Positions 7,613 to 16,218 of a stretch of DNA of 64,000 nt are shown piece after piece (the stretch's first letter is position 1; every line of letters begins with the position of its first letter). Position numbers and translations under genes: made by a program. Source of the DNA: Syntrophomonas sp. DTU019. GTDB taxonomy: Bacteria; Bacillota; Syntrophomonadia; Syntrophomonadales; Syntrophomonadaceae. Location of the stretch: positions 62,001-126,000 of the forward strand of contig CAJYDM010000002.1 of NCBI GenBank assembly GCA_913757435.1, given 5' to 3'. The notes under the pieces were generated by a model. The model did not search any database. It was not told where the DNA came from and saw only the letters and a list, made by a program, of their open reading frames with translations.

Positions 7613-10600
7613 TTATTGTAGACCTGCGAACTTCAAATCGCCTGCCTTCTCAAAATGCACTTCAGGCAGAACGATTTTAATCTCGTCTTCCGAGTCTTCC
7701 TTTTGCCAGTACACAATAAATCTCACCTGGGCGTCCTTAGGTCGGTAGCCCTTACTGATCCAAGCACCAATTTCCCTGGCTGCCTGTTTAGATACCATTA
7801 TTACCGGCACCCCTTTGGCAGTGCGGCAGCATTCCCCGTCAAAGCTCAGCACATCGCCGCTTTTTAGGCCATTAATCATATTCTGGCGGGGTATAAAGAA
7901 ATCCAGCCAAACATCCTTATGAGTAAGCTGCATGGCCAGATGAGCCGGATGCACATATTGCTTGGAGTCGAAGCAAATATTAAGGCCCTCAGTTTTGATG
8001 TTGTCGAGATAGTTCCCATTGCAATGAATGGTCAGATTCCTTATTGCCCTGGTCATGCCCACATATAGCAGGCGTTTGCGTTCGTCCGCACCGGTGTTGA
8101 AATGGTCCAGCATCAAGAACACGTTGTCAAACTCGCGTCCCTTGGCTTTGTGTATAGTTGAAACAAATATAGTCTCCCTGTTGAAACCGAAGAAATCCTC
8201 CAGCTTGGATTCGCGGATAAACATCTCCAAATCGGACTTATATTTTGTACTTGGGTTGGTATATTCAAAATCCTTGACGACATTGGCAGTTATATCGAAA
8301 TTGGCACTATCGCCGTATTTTCGCTTCAGTGCCCATTTAGCTCTTACCCACATATCATCGCTAACGGTGTAGCTGCCATCATCCATCTGCAGCCGGTTCA
8401 AGAAAAACCTTATTTCCAAGAGGTTGTATAGATTGAATCCATCATTGGTTTGAATCAGCCGCGCTGTCATCCCGTTTTTCATAAGCAATCCGGTTATTTG
8501 CAGGGCCTCTTCATTGGTATTGGTTAATACACAGGTCGATCCGGTCAGTTCCGCCGACAGGATATCATTCACCAGCGGAGTGATCAGGTTAGTATTTCTG
8601 CTATACCGTATCAGCCTTATGGTGCCATTGTCTTTTTGCTGCGCTATTATCGGGGTTTCTTTTAATCTGTACGGTATCCTTTTTACATACTGGTTGGTAT
8701 AGTCAACTAGATTGCTTTTACTGCGATAGTTCTCTACCAATTCGTACTTGACCGCACCTTTGTCCTCCAGAATCATTTTAAGGTACTTCGAGCTGGCCCC
8801 TCTGAACTCATAGATATTCTGGTCATCATCTCCCACCGCAATCAGGCGCATGTCCTCATTCTGCTCCAGCAAAGCCTCAACCAAGGCATATTCGTTTGCA
8901 TCCATGTCCTGGGCTTCGTCGATTACCAAGACTGTCTTGGTAATTCGGCTGGGCTCCACTTCCCCGTTCTTTATCTTTTTAACCGTTTCTTGTATGATAT
9001 CTGCCGAATTTTCCACAGTGCCAACCCGTCCCAATAAGTCGAAGCAATAAGAGTGGAAGGTCTTAATTTCAACAAAATGGGCAGCAGAGCCGATCAGCTT
9101 AATGAGGCGTTTCTTAAATTCAGTGGCCGCAGACCTCGAAAAGGTCACCATCAGTAATTGTTCGTGCTTGACATCTTCCATGAAAAGCAAGGAAGCCAGC
9201 TTGTGCACCAGAATCCTGGTCTTGCCACTCCCCGGTCCGGCTGCCACTACTATGTACTTTGATTTACTGTCATTGATGATTTCCAATTGCAGCGGTGATA
9301 ACTGGCCAAATACCTCTCTGAACTTCTGTGGTGTAATGGGTCTATTAATCTCATCTTTTCGATTCCCCTTAAAATATTTAGTCAAAAAGGTATTATAGTT
9401 CAGCCGGAAATAATCATCAACGAATTCCAGGGCGGCTTTGTACGACTCCAGCATCTTGCGGGCGTATTCTCCGACAATGTGAATCTGCTGGGTTTTATTC
9501 TGGTAGTACTGGTTGAGCTTCGAGTAGTCCTCGTTTTTATAATTCTTGCGATTGTTTTTCTCCAGTCGTTCTATAGTGAGCGCGTTGTAGACTACCAGGA
9601 AGCCGCCTTCAATGGTAAGGGCTTCTATTCTTGACAAATAAAAAAGTGCGTCCTCAATCTCTTTTAAGCCGACCTCTCTATCGAAAAGCCCTATTTGATT
9701 ATCTATATGCTCTTTCAGTTCCAACAGGGAAAACTCAACCAGAACCTCATTCGAGCTAGTCTCTTCCCCACTGCTGAGCTGGTAAAAATACTCAACTATA
9801 TTGTCTGCCAAATCATTGCGCCTGGCCACTAGCTTCACAAATTCATCCTGGTCATACATAAACTTGGCCGCGATATGGTTCGTGGAGACATGCTGTTTCT
9901 TTATCCATTGCTTTATAGCCCATAAATTTAAGATAGTCTTGATTTTTGAGGTGGTGGTATCATTGCAGCCAGTTTCCTGGGCATCCTGATTCAGTTTCTT
10001 GATATTAAATACTTCTTCTTCGCTTCCTACCATATCTGAAACTAAGAACCTTTCGATGCGGTGGAATGATTTCAATATATTCCGAGAACGGTTGGCGTTG
10101 TCTTGCTTCCTGATAAAGACTGTTAAGTCTTTTCTGTCGCCCAGTATTTTCTCCAGGCGCAGCAGATTAACTGCATCGACCACTTCCTCTTTTTCCAAGC
10201 CCAAGTGATCTGCGATATAGTCAACCCTGCTTTCCGGTGAATCATCCAATTGCTGCCTGCTTCGGCTTGAAATCAGCTTCTTGATAATTCGTATAGCATT
10301 TACCCTTTGTTTCTCATCAAACCTTTGCGATGCGTTTATGCGGTTAATGGCCTCTTCAGCAGTCTTCACTTGGATGCTGTCAGCGTACACCCGGGGCATA
10401 TTCTGGCCGCGCCGGATATACCCAGACTGTTCCAAAGCCAAAACAGCGGTTTTGACTCTGGTTTCAATCTCTTTCACATTATCGTCCCATCCAGCTCTTC
10501 TAGCGATCTCCAGAGCTGACCGGGAAGCGGTAGCCCTAAATCTGGTGATATCTTTAATCGCTTTCCATATCTGCTGGATTTCTTGAATGCTGAGTTTGGT

Positions 10601-12427
10601 TTGGTTGAGAAGGATAAAGTGCTTGCTCAAATCATCATCATTAAACAGAACGAAACAATCGGCGGATATACTCTCATCCCGCCCCGCCCGGCCGGCTTCC
10701 TGAACGTAATTTTCCAGGGAGTCGGATATCTCGAAGTGGATTACCATGCCGACATCCTTCTTGTCCACTCCCATGCCAAAAGCCGATGTGGCCACCATTA
10801 TCTGTACCTTGCCACTTATAAACAGATCCTGGTTTTCAGATTTTTCGCGATTATCCATCCTGCCATGATAGGGTCTAGCGGAAAAGCCATCGGCCGTCAG
10901 CCTCTCTGCCAATTGATAAGCCTTCCTGGTACGTGAAACGTAAATAATGGTGGGGCAGTTCTTTTCCTGAATCAAATCTCGAACGGTATTATACTTCTCT
11001 TCTTCGGTGTCTTTATGAAACACTCTGTAGCGCAGGTTGCGCCTAGTTGCTCTAGTAGAGAATAACTCCAGGTCAAGATTGAGTTTCTCTTTGAAATACT
11101 GGCGGATGTCTTCTATCACCTGAGGTTTGGCGGTAGCAGTGAAGCAGGACACCGGAATGCTATCGGCCAGGTTCTTCTGCTCTTGTAATGATTTGATGAA
11201 ATCACCTATATACAAATAATCAACCCTGAAATCCTGCCCCCAGGAAGAAAAGCAATGCGCCTCATCAATTACAAAACGTACTACATTCCTGCCTAAGAGC
11301 AGACGTTCGATAGTCTTGGAGCGAAGGGACTCCGGGGAAATATAGAGTATCGAAGCAGAGCCTTCCTCTACCCGTTCGAATGACTTTGCCCGTTCAATCG
11401 GGTCGAGCAACCCGTTTATGGTCACTGCCTCAGTAATGCCCATTTTCTCCAGGTTGTCAACCTGGTCTTTCATGAGCGACTGTAAAGGAGAGATTACCAC
11501 AGTCAGACCTTTGGTATTTTCACCGCTCATCAATGCCGGGATCTGAAAAGTAATCGATTTGCCGCCACCGGTAGGAAATATTGATAAAAGCGATCGGTTG
11601 TCAATAGCCGCTTGTACAGCCTTCTCCTGTAAAGGCTCCCCGTCAAATGTTCGGTAGGAATCATAGCCGAAAAACCTCTTCAATCCTGCATGGACATCAA
11701 GTGCCTGGTTGCAGTAAGCGCAGCCCTTTATACAGGGTTTGCTGCGCAGTATGTACATTACCCTCTCTATATCAGGGTAGTTCCTGGTTACCCAGCGCGG
11801 CGTAATGGAATAGCGGCTGTTGGTATTGATTAGGGCCAGGCAGTAAGACAACTCTACCGGGTGTTCGGCAATAAGCCTCTCCAGATCGGCCCCTTCACAC
11901 ATCCGGCCTTGGAATTGTTGACGGATCATGCCCTCAATATTGTTCTCCGTTGACACAAATCCAACGAATTCAAAAAAGGATCGAAACTCCTCTTCATTCC
12001 CCAGGAGTCCATAATAGATCTGTTTTAATAAATCATCGGTTAGGTTAAAAGCGGTGACCTCGTCAAAGAACAGATCCCTGGCTTTGATGGCATCATTTAA
12101 AGGATTATTTAGTTCGTCGGTCTGTAGTTTATCGTCTTTTAGAAGGGCATGGTAAGGTTTCTTCGGAAACATCAAGGGGGAGAGATACAACGTATCTAAT
12201 ACCCGAAGCTCTTCAATCCCGGCTGTAGTCATCATAGGCCGTATATATTTTAAATCATGCTTGAAGATGTTATGACCGCATATGTACTCCGAGCCCCGCA
12301 AAAATGCTGCAAAATCAGAGCTTGAAGTGGAATGAAACGTACGATTATCACCCTTGATCGCGCCAAGGTCTAGTATCTTCCCGCTATTGGGCTCAACCTC
12401 GGTATCAATGAAAGTGATAGGTTTCAT
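7613..12427 (-). CDS. DnaQ-like exonuclease-RecQ-UvrD fusion helicase
   Basis: 1604 residues in three parts. Residues 1-130: DEDD-type 3'-5' exonuclease (TFIDTEVEP, then ICGHNIFKHDLKY). Residues about 255-600: RecQ-type SF2 helicase with Walker A PTGGGKSITFQ, DEAH box FVIDEAHCFSSWGQDFR and motif VI QEAGRAGRD. Residues about 1070-1490: UvrD/Rep-type SF1 helicase with Walker A AAGPGSGKTR, LVIDEAQDMD and STIHKAKGREFDNVF. A small C-terminal domain follows. Such fusions should degrade and unwind DNA from free ends; they recur in defence islands, but I cannot assign a proven system. It lies on the same strand as the DRT1 and GmrSD genes upstream. The stop may be premature, since the frame continues to 7475. 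Confidence 0.85.
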   Translation of the reverse strand: MKPITFIDTEVEPNSGKILDLGAIKGDNRTFHSTSSSDFAAFLRGSEYICGHNIFKHDLKYIRPMMTTAGIEELRVLDTLYLSPLMFPKKPYHALLKDDKLQTDELNNPLNDAIKARDLFFDEVTAFNLTDDLLKQIYYGLLGNEEEFRSFFEFVGFVSTENNIEGMIRQQFQGRMCEGADLERLIAEHPVELSYCLALINTNSRYSITPRWVTRNYPDIERVMYILRSKPCIKGCAYCNQALDVHAGLKRFFGYDSYRTFDGEPLQEKAVQAAIDNRSLLSIFPTGGGKSITFQIPALMSGENTKGLTVVISPLQSLMKDQVDNLEKMGITEAVTINGLLDPIERAKSFERVEEGSASILYISPESLRSKTIERLLLGRNVVRFVIDEAHCFSSWGQDFRVDYLYIGDFIKSLQEQKNLADSIPVSCFTATAKPQVIEDIRQYFKEKLNLDLELFSTRATRRNLRYRVFHKDTEEEKYNTVRDLIQEKNCPTIIYVSRTRKAYQLAERLTADGFSARPYHGRMDNREKSENQDLFISGKVQIMVATSAFGMGVDKKDVGMVIHFEISDSLENYVQEAGRAGRDESISADCFVLFNDDDLSKHFILLNQTKLSIQEIQQIWKAIKDITRFRATASRSALEIARRAGWDDNVKEIETRVKTAVLALEQSGYIRRGQNMPRVYADSIQVKTAEEAINRINASQRFDEKQRVNAIRIIKKLISSRSRQQLDDSPESRVDYIADHLGLEKEEVVDAVNLLRLEKILGDRKDLTVFIRKQDNANRSRNILKSFHRIERFLVSDMVGSEEEVFNIKKLNQDAQETGCNDTTTSKIKTILNLWAIKQWIKKQHVSTNHIAAKFMYDQDEFVKLVARRNDLADNIVEYFYQLSSGEETSSNEVLVEFSLLELKEHIDNQIGLFDREVGLKEIEDALFYLSRIEALTIEGGFLVVYNALTIERLEKNNRKNYKNEDYSKLNQYYQNKTQQIHIVGEYARKMLESYKAALEFVDDYFRLNYNTFLTKYFKGNRKDEINRPITPQKFREVFGQLSPLQLEIINDSKSKYIVVAAGPGSGKTRILVHKLASLLFMEDVKHEQLLMVTFSRSAATEFKKRLIKLIGSAAHFVEIKTFHSYCFDLLGRVGTVENSADIIQETVKKIKNGEVEPSRITKTVLVIDEAQDMDANEYALVEALLEQNEDMRLIAVGDDDQNIYEFRGASSKYLKMILEDKGAVKYELVENYRSKSNLVDYTNQYVKRIPYRLKETPIIAQQKDNGTIRLIRYSRNTNLITPLVNDILSAELTGSTCVLTNTNEEALQITGLLMKNGMTARLIQTNDGFNLYNLLEIRFFLNRLQMDDGSYTVSDDMWVRAKWALKRKYGDSANFDITANVVKDFEYTNPSTKYKSDLEMFIRESKLEDFFGFNRETIFVSTIHKAKGREFDNVFLMLDHFNTGADERKRLLYVGMTRAIRNLTIHCNGNYLDNIKTEGLNICFDSKQYVHPAHLAMQLTHKDVWLDFFIPRQNMINGLKSGDVLSFDGECCRTAKGVPVIMVSKQAAREIGAWISKGYRPKDAQVRFIVYWQKEDSEDEIKIVLPEVHFEKAGDLKFAGLQ

Positions 12428-12583
12428 AGGTTCACCACCCTAGTAGTTCCACAATTAAATCTGCATCTCAATATCCTTACGTACGTCCATTCCTACAGCA
12501 ATATTATCGATAAAATTCTAAAACACGGTCACCATACGGCTGTTTTTAGTTCTACGACACACTGATTCTTAATTTTATAACTA

Positions 12584-12796
12584 CTAATCGTACTTAACCT
12601 CGCGCCTAAGCTGCTCAATAGAGTACCGTTCTCTATCTTCAATGCATATCTCGCTAAAATACACAGGGTGCTGGCTTAGCAATCGACTTATGTCAGAATT
12701 TAATATTAACTGCATATGATTGTGTTCAGCTACTTGCTTAACAGAATCAGTAATCCCTTCTACTACATGTGGAATATCGCCATTGGAATTCTTGCG
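12584..12796 (-). other. Start-less coding remnant downstream of the reverse transcriptase
   Basis: An open frame of about 70 codons (IPHVVEGITDSVKQVAEHNH, then SDISRLLSQHPVYFSE, then an Arg/Glu-rich tail) has protein-like composition but no start codon with a ribosome site; its upstream in-frame stop is at 12797-12799, right at the end of the reverse transcriptase gene. It may be the tail of a deleted gene or a frameshifted extension of the reverse transcriptase. The rest of the 12428-12800 gap shows nothing recognisable. Confidence 0.35.
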
Positions 12797-12800
12797 TCAA

Positions 12801-15800
12801 TCAGGCAATCGTTTCGGCTTTGCGGTTACCCGGTTGTAAGTGAGATGTATTCATCTCATTAATTTGCTTTAAATAGTTCCAAAGCCTACCATTCTGCTTA
12901 AGCTCAGGGATGCTTGGATCGAAATTAGGAGGAGTTGGCTTAAAACGACCGTCGTCTCGCTGCAGTTCGTATTCCTTACGCTGGTAATCACGCAGAGCGT
13001 CTATGTTGATCTCATCTACCAGAATCGAATGGTTAGTTCCGCCTTTTGTTTTAATTAAATCCCTCAACTCGGCTTTGGTGGGAGATATGACCCGGCTATC
13101 TCCAAAGTCGGAAGAGTTGGCCTGGATACAATAACAATGCAAATCCCGGCACAAGGTCTCCATAATACTACCAAAGTAAGGAATATCTCGATTCCATTCA
13201 ACGGCCACCGTCAAATCCGCGAAGGATTGGAATAGCGCACGTTCTTCAATGGATGCCAACTCAAAGCAGCAATAAACGGAGAACCACAGATCCTTCCAAT
13301 GAAACAACTGATACTCGTTACCATGAAGTGGTTCCAATCGGTATCCTTTGATTTTTCGTTTTTCTTCTGGAGAGAAATGAGCCTTTTGGTGGTAAACGAT
13401 ATGGGCAAATTTATACTCATCTTTGCGATACGGAAGAATCACTGCAGTCAAGTTATAAACTTGCTGTTGTCTGCCCTCAACCTTGGGCGAGAGAATATGC
13501 TCCACGCCTGTAATTAGCGCCATTTGATTGTATGCGCACAATCTAGAAATATTAGGAATCCACTCCCATGGAAGAAAGTTTTCCGGTAGTACCAGCAGAT
13601 CTACGTTCAGCACAAGTGCCTCTTTTAACAGATTGTAAACCTGTTGATATCTTTCATAGGATCGATTGGGGGTTCCAGTCAGCGCCAGCTTGAAATCATT
13701 TTCATATAGTCTCGCATTCCCGATGGCGACTTTGATCTTTTTGGCCGCTGGCGTATCAACAGATACCGCATAACATGGTTTAGCTCTGTTATGGATCTTT
13801 TCAACTTTGATATTTTCAAATTCAGATATCTTGCTCGTATCCTTCTCTATACAATAATTATCAAGTAAATAGCGTTCTCGAATGTGAGCCCATTGTTCGC
13901 CAGGCGAAGCAATTTCTTTCCCGGCGGCGATATTTTTACATGCGAAAGCGTATGAGATTTCCTGTGGTGTTACCATATAAGGGAAGTACACATAGCTTTT
14001 CGACATCTTTGTCCAGTCGACGCTAGCAATGAAAGATTCCAAATGACACAGATTGATAGTTTTATCCTTCTGTGTAAATACATTTTCTTTCAGCCATCCA
14101 ATGGGTAGTGGCAATACGTATTTGTTAACCATGCGACTGCGGCAATATTGAGTGCGTAGCTCTGTTACTTTATGGAACAAGGTTGCTTCATTTTGGAATA
14201 CCTTCCCTACAGCATCTTGAATGTGTTTCAAAACGTCATCTATTTTAGGTCCCCAGTATAGAGCCGTAGTACGGCAAACAGCTACGTTCAGATATAAAAC
14301 CAGTGCATGACGGGATTGGTTCTCCGGCACTTTGATGAGCTCAGGCGGGACATTATATGCAGCAATAGCATCTATGATATTTATTACCAGCTTTTCGTAA
14401 TTCTCTAGGCGGTCATTGACGATCATTATTTCCAAAAGGCGTTCCCAAAGCGTATAGTTTTCGATAAGAGTGCGCTTGTTTAGAATGGTCAGCAAATCTC
14501 GGTCGAAAGCGCTTTCCTTCTTATCACGTATCATACTGCCGGCCTTGCGGTATTTTCCAAGAAATTTAGATAAAGAAAACTTATCCACAGAAACACCTGT
14601 GACACCGCGCAGCTTGTGTAGGGTCTCATCATTTTGCATCTTGAAAATTTCGCTATAATTGTTTTTCCCCAATATATGATCCATATCTGGCAAAAAGCGA
14701 AACTCACTGGCGTTCTGCCCGATTTGAGTGCGGAAGCAATCAAGCAGAGCCCTGGTCGCTCCTTCTCGGAAGTAAAATACCTTTACCTTATCATTTTGAA
14801 TTTGGATTTCCGGCTTAACCGTTGATGTACTGTCTTTCAGCAAAACAGCCGGGTTAATGCGATAACCTATACCTTGATACTTGTCGCAGTTTTCTTGATT
14901 ACTATATTCCTGTTTGCTTGCTTCCTGCTTTTTTTCAAATGTCCTTTTCTGTGAAGGGGTCATTTCATCTAATTCCAGCGGCAGAAAGAGTTGAATCTGC
15001 TTGCAGACATCTGGCATCTTCTCTACCTCAGAGCAGGAGCAGAAATAGTATTCGATTACATCCTGGGCTGTAAGCTTGGAGCCATCCGTGCTCTTTCCAT
15101 GTGCTCGCTTGCGCAGGGGACTATTTTTTTCCACCTTGTCTACTATGATAATATCGTCTACATATCTTCCGTAGTACACCGGATTAAATCGTCGATTGAT
15201 AGCCTCGTCAAAAGGGGTTAGTATCCAGTTTGAAAGGATGTTCGATGGCAAAAATCCAATAGGTAGAAATACACGTTCACCCAAAGGAAGCTCTGGGTCA
15301 GAATTTATCTCACGAACCTTCTGAGAATACTCCTTCAGGACACGATAAACGAAGTCGTGTAACTGCTTTGCCCAGACAGGGAGTTCTTTGTTATGTGAAG
15401 CGAATTGAAAAATTCTGTCAAAGCTATCCTCAGGAAAATGCACTCCGTAGAAAAAGCTACGCAGGTCAAGCGTTATAATCAACGCATCCTGCTTGTTATC
15501 TAGTCGTTCCTTTGCATATGACAAAGCAGTATCCCGCCAGCTTTCATACTGGGAGAAATAAGGTTCAAACAAATAAGGGGAGTAAGTAATATCTCCACTG
15601 TCAGCGTTGTAAAGATTCTTGCGCAGGCGGTTTCCATAGGAATGCTCATACATGAGCAGGTTATCTGTGTCATTACGATTATCCAGTTCCGCACCGACGG
15701 TAAGCACCCATATAGTACCGAGAATATGTCCACCTACCGGCAAATCAATAAAGTACTGCGCCTTTTCCATCTCAATCGGCTCATTGTCTGCATTGAAAAT

Positions 15801-16067
15801 CACCTGATTTTCCGGCCAAGAGTGAAGCTTTTTGGGATAGACTAGTACATCAATTTTGCTGGTGATATCTTCTACATAATCCTTCCATTTATCGTCGTTC
15901 TGTTCGAGAACTTCTACTATTTTGTCAAGGTTTTCTTCTAGACTCTCGTTTTCAAAGGATACAAGCTGATGAATCAGCGGGAGTCGTGTTTTATCAAAAT
16001 ACACATTGCCTTTGAGTTTTTTGTAAGCTTTCTTGACCCACTCTTTTGTTGAACAGTCGTTATTCAT
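12801..16067 (-). CDS. drt1: DRT1-type defence reverse transcriptase with C-terminal nitrilase domain
   Basis: About 1088 residues. The N-terminal third is a reverse transcriptase: motif A region ITLDLRSFF (near residue 200), motif B-like PIGFLPSNILSNW (near 270) and catalytic motif C YGRYVDDIII (YVDD near 302). The C-terminal part (from about residue 760) is a carbon-nitrogen hydrolase of the nitrilase family with the Glu in VLPENFLPW, a Lys in the HQKAHFSPEEKRKIKG region and the Cys in YCCFELASIE. An RT fused to a nitrilase domain is the defining architecture of defence-associated reverse transcriptase type 1 (UG1 class), an anti-phage protein. The ATG at 16067 has AAGGGG seven bases upstream. 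The stop codon of an HRDC scrap touches this ribosome site. Confidence 0.88.
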   Translation of the reverse strand: MNNDCSTKEWVKKAYKKLKGNVYFDKTRLPLIHQLVSFENESLEENLDKIVEVLEQNDDKWKDYVEDITSKIDVLVYPKKLHSWPENQVIFNADNEPIEMEKAQYFIDLPVGGHILGTIWVLTVGAELDNRNDTDNLLMYEHSYGNRLRKNLYNADSGDITYSPYLFEPYFSQYESWRDTALSYAKERLDNKQDALIITLDLRSFFYGVHFPEDSFDRIFQFASHNKELPVWAKQLHDFVYRVLKEYSQKVREINSDPELPLGERVFLPIGFLPSNILSNWILTPFDEAINRRFNPVYYGRYVDDIIIVDKVEKNSPLRKRAHGKSTDGSKLTAQDVIEYYFCSCSEVEKMPDVCKQIQLFLPLELDEMTPSQKRTFEKKQEASKQEYSNQENCDKYQGIGYRINPAVLLKDSTSTVKPEIQIQNDKVKVFYFREGATRALLDCFRTQIGQNASEFRFLPDMDHILGKNNYSEIFKMQNDETLHKLRGVTGVSVDKFSLSKFLGKYRKAGSMIRDKKESAFDRDLLTILNKRTLIENYTLWERLLEIMIVNDRLENYEKLVINIIDAIAAYNVPPELIKVPENQSRHALVLYLNVAVCRTTALYWGPKIDDVLKHIQDAVGKVFQNEATLFHKVTELRTQYCRSRMVNKYVLPLPIGWLKENVFTQKDKTINLCHLESFIASVDWTKMSKSYVYFPYMVTPQEISYAFACKNIAAGKEIASPGEQWAHIRERYLLDNYCIEKDTSKISEFENIKVEKIHNRAKPCYAVSVDTPAAKKIKVAIGNARLYENDFKLALTGTPNRSYERYQQVYNLLKEALVLNVDLLVLPENFLPWEWIPNISRLCAYNQMALITGVEHILSPKVEGRQQQVYNLTAVILPYRKDEYKFAHIVYHQKAHFSPEEKRKIKGYRLEPLHGNEYQLFHWKDLWFSVYCCFELASIEERALFQSFADLTVAVEWNRDIPYFGSIMETLCRDLHCYCIQANSSDFGDSRVISPTKAELRDLIKTKGGTNHSILVDEINIDALRDYQRKEYELQRDDGRFKPTPPNFDPSIPELKQNGRLWNYLKQINEMNTSHLQPGNRKAETIA

Positions 16068-16079
16068 GGCCAATCCCCT

Positions 16080-16172
16080 TCATCCAATAAGAATATCTTC
16101 TAAAAGTTCCTTTCCGTATCGCGCAGCCTTGACCTCTCCCACGCCGGAAATCTGCAAAAATAAATTGTCCAT
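16080..16172 (-). pseudogene. HRDC-domain scrap of a lost RecQ helicase
   Basis: Thirty residues, MDNLFLQISGVGEVKAARYG then KELLEDILIG, match the end of the HRDC domain found at the C-terminus of RecQ helicases (SGVG..K..RYG..FL). No helicase body precedes it; the GmrSD gene ends just upstream. It shows that the reverse transcriptase once followed a recQ gene that was since replaced. Confidence 0.6.
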
Positions 16173-16218
16173 GGCAAAACCCCAAATAAGAACTTCAATT
16201 TTGTGATTGCCTTGTCGG

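Noticed and set aside
12427-16067. Retron
   Set aside because: The RT has a C-terminal nitrilase domain, and I see no msr/msd-like inverted-repeat structure next to it; the architecture is that of DRT1.
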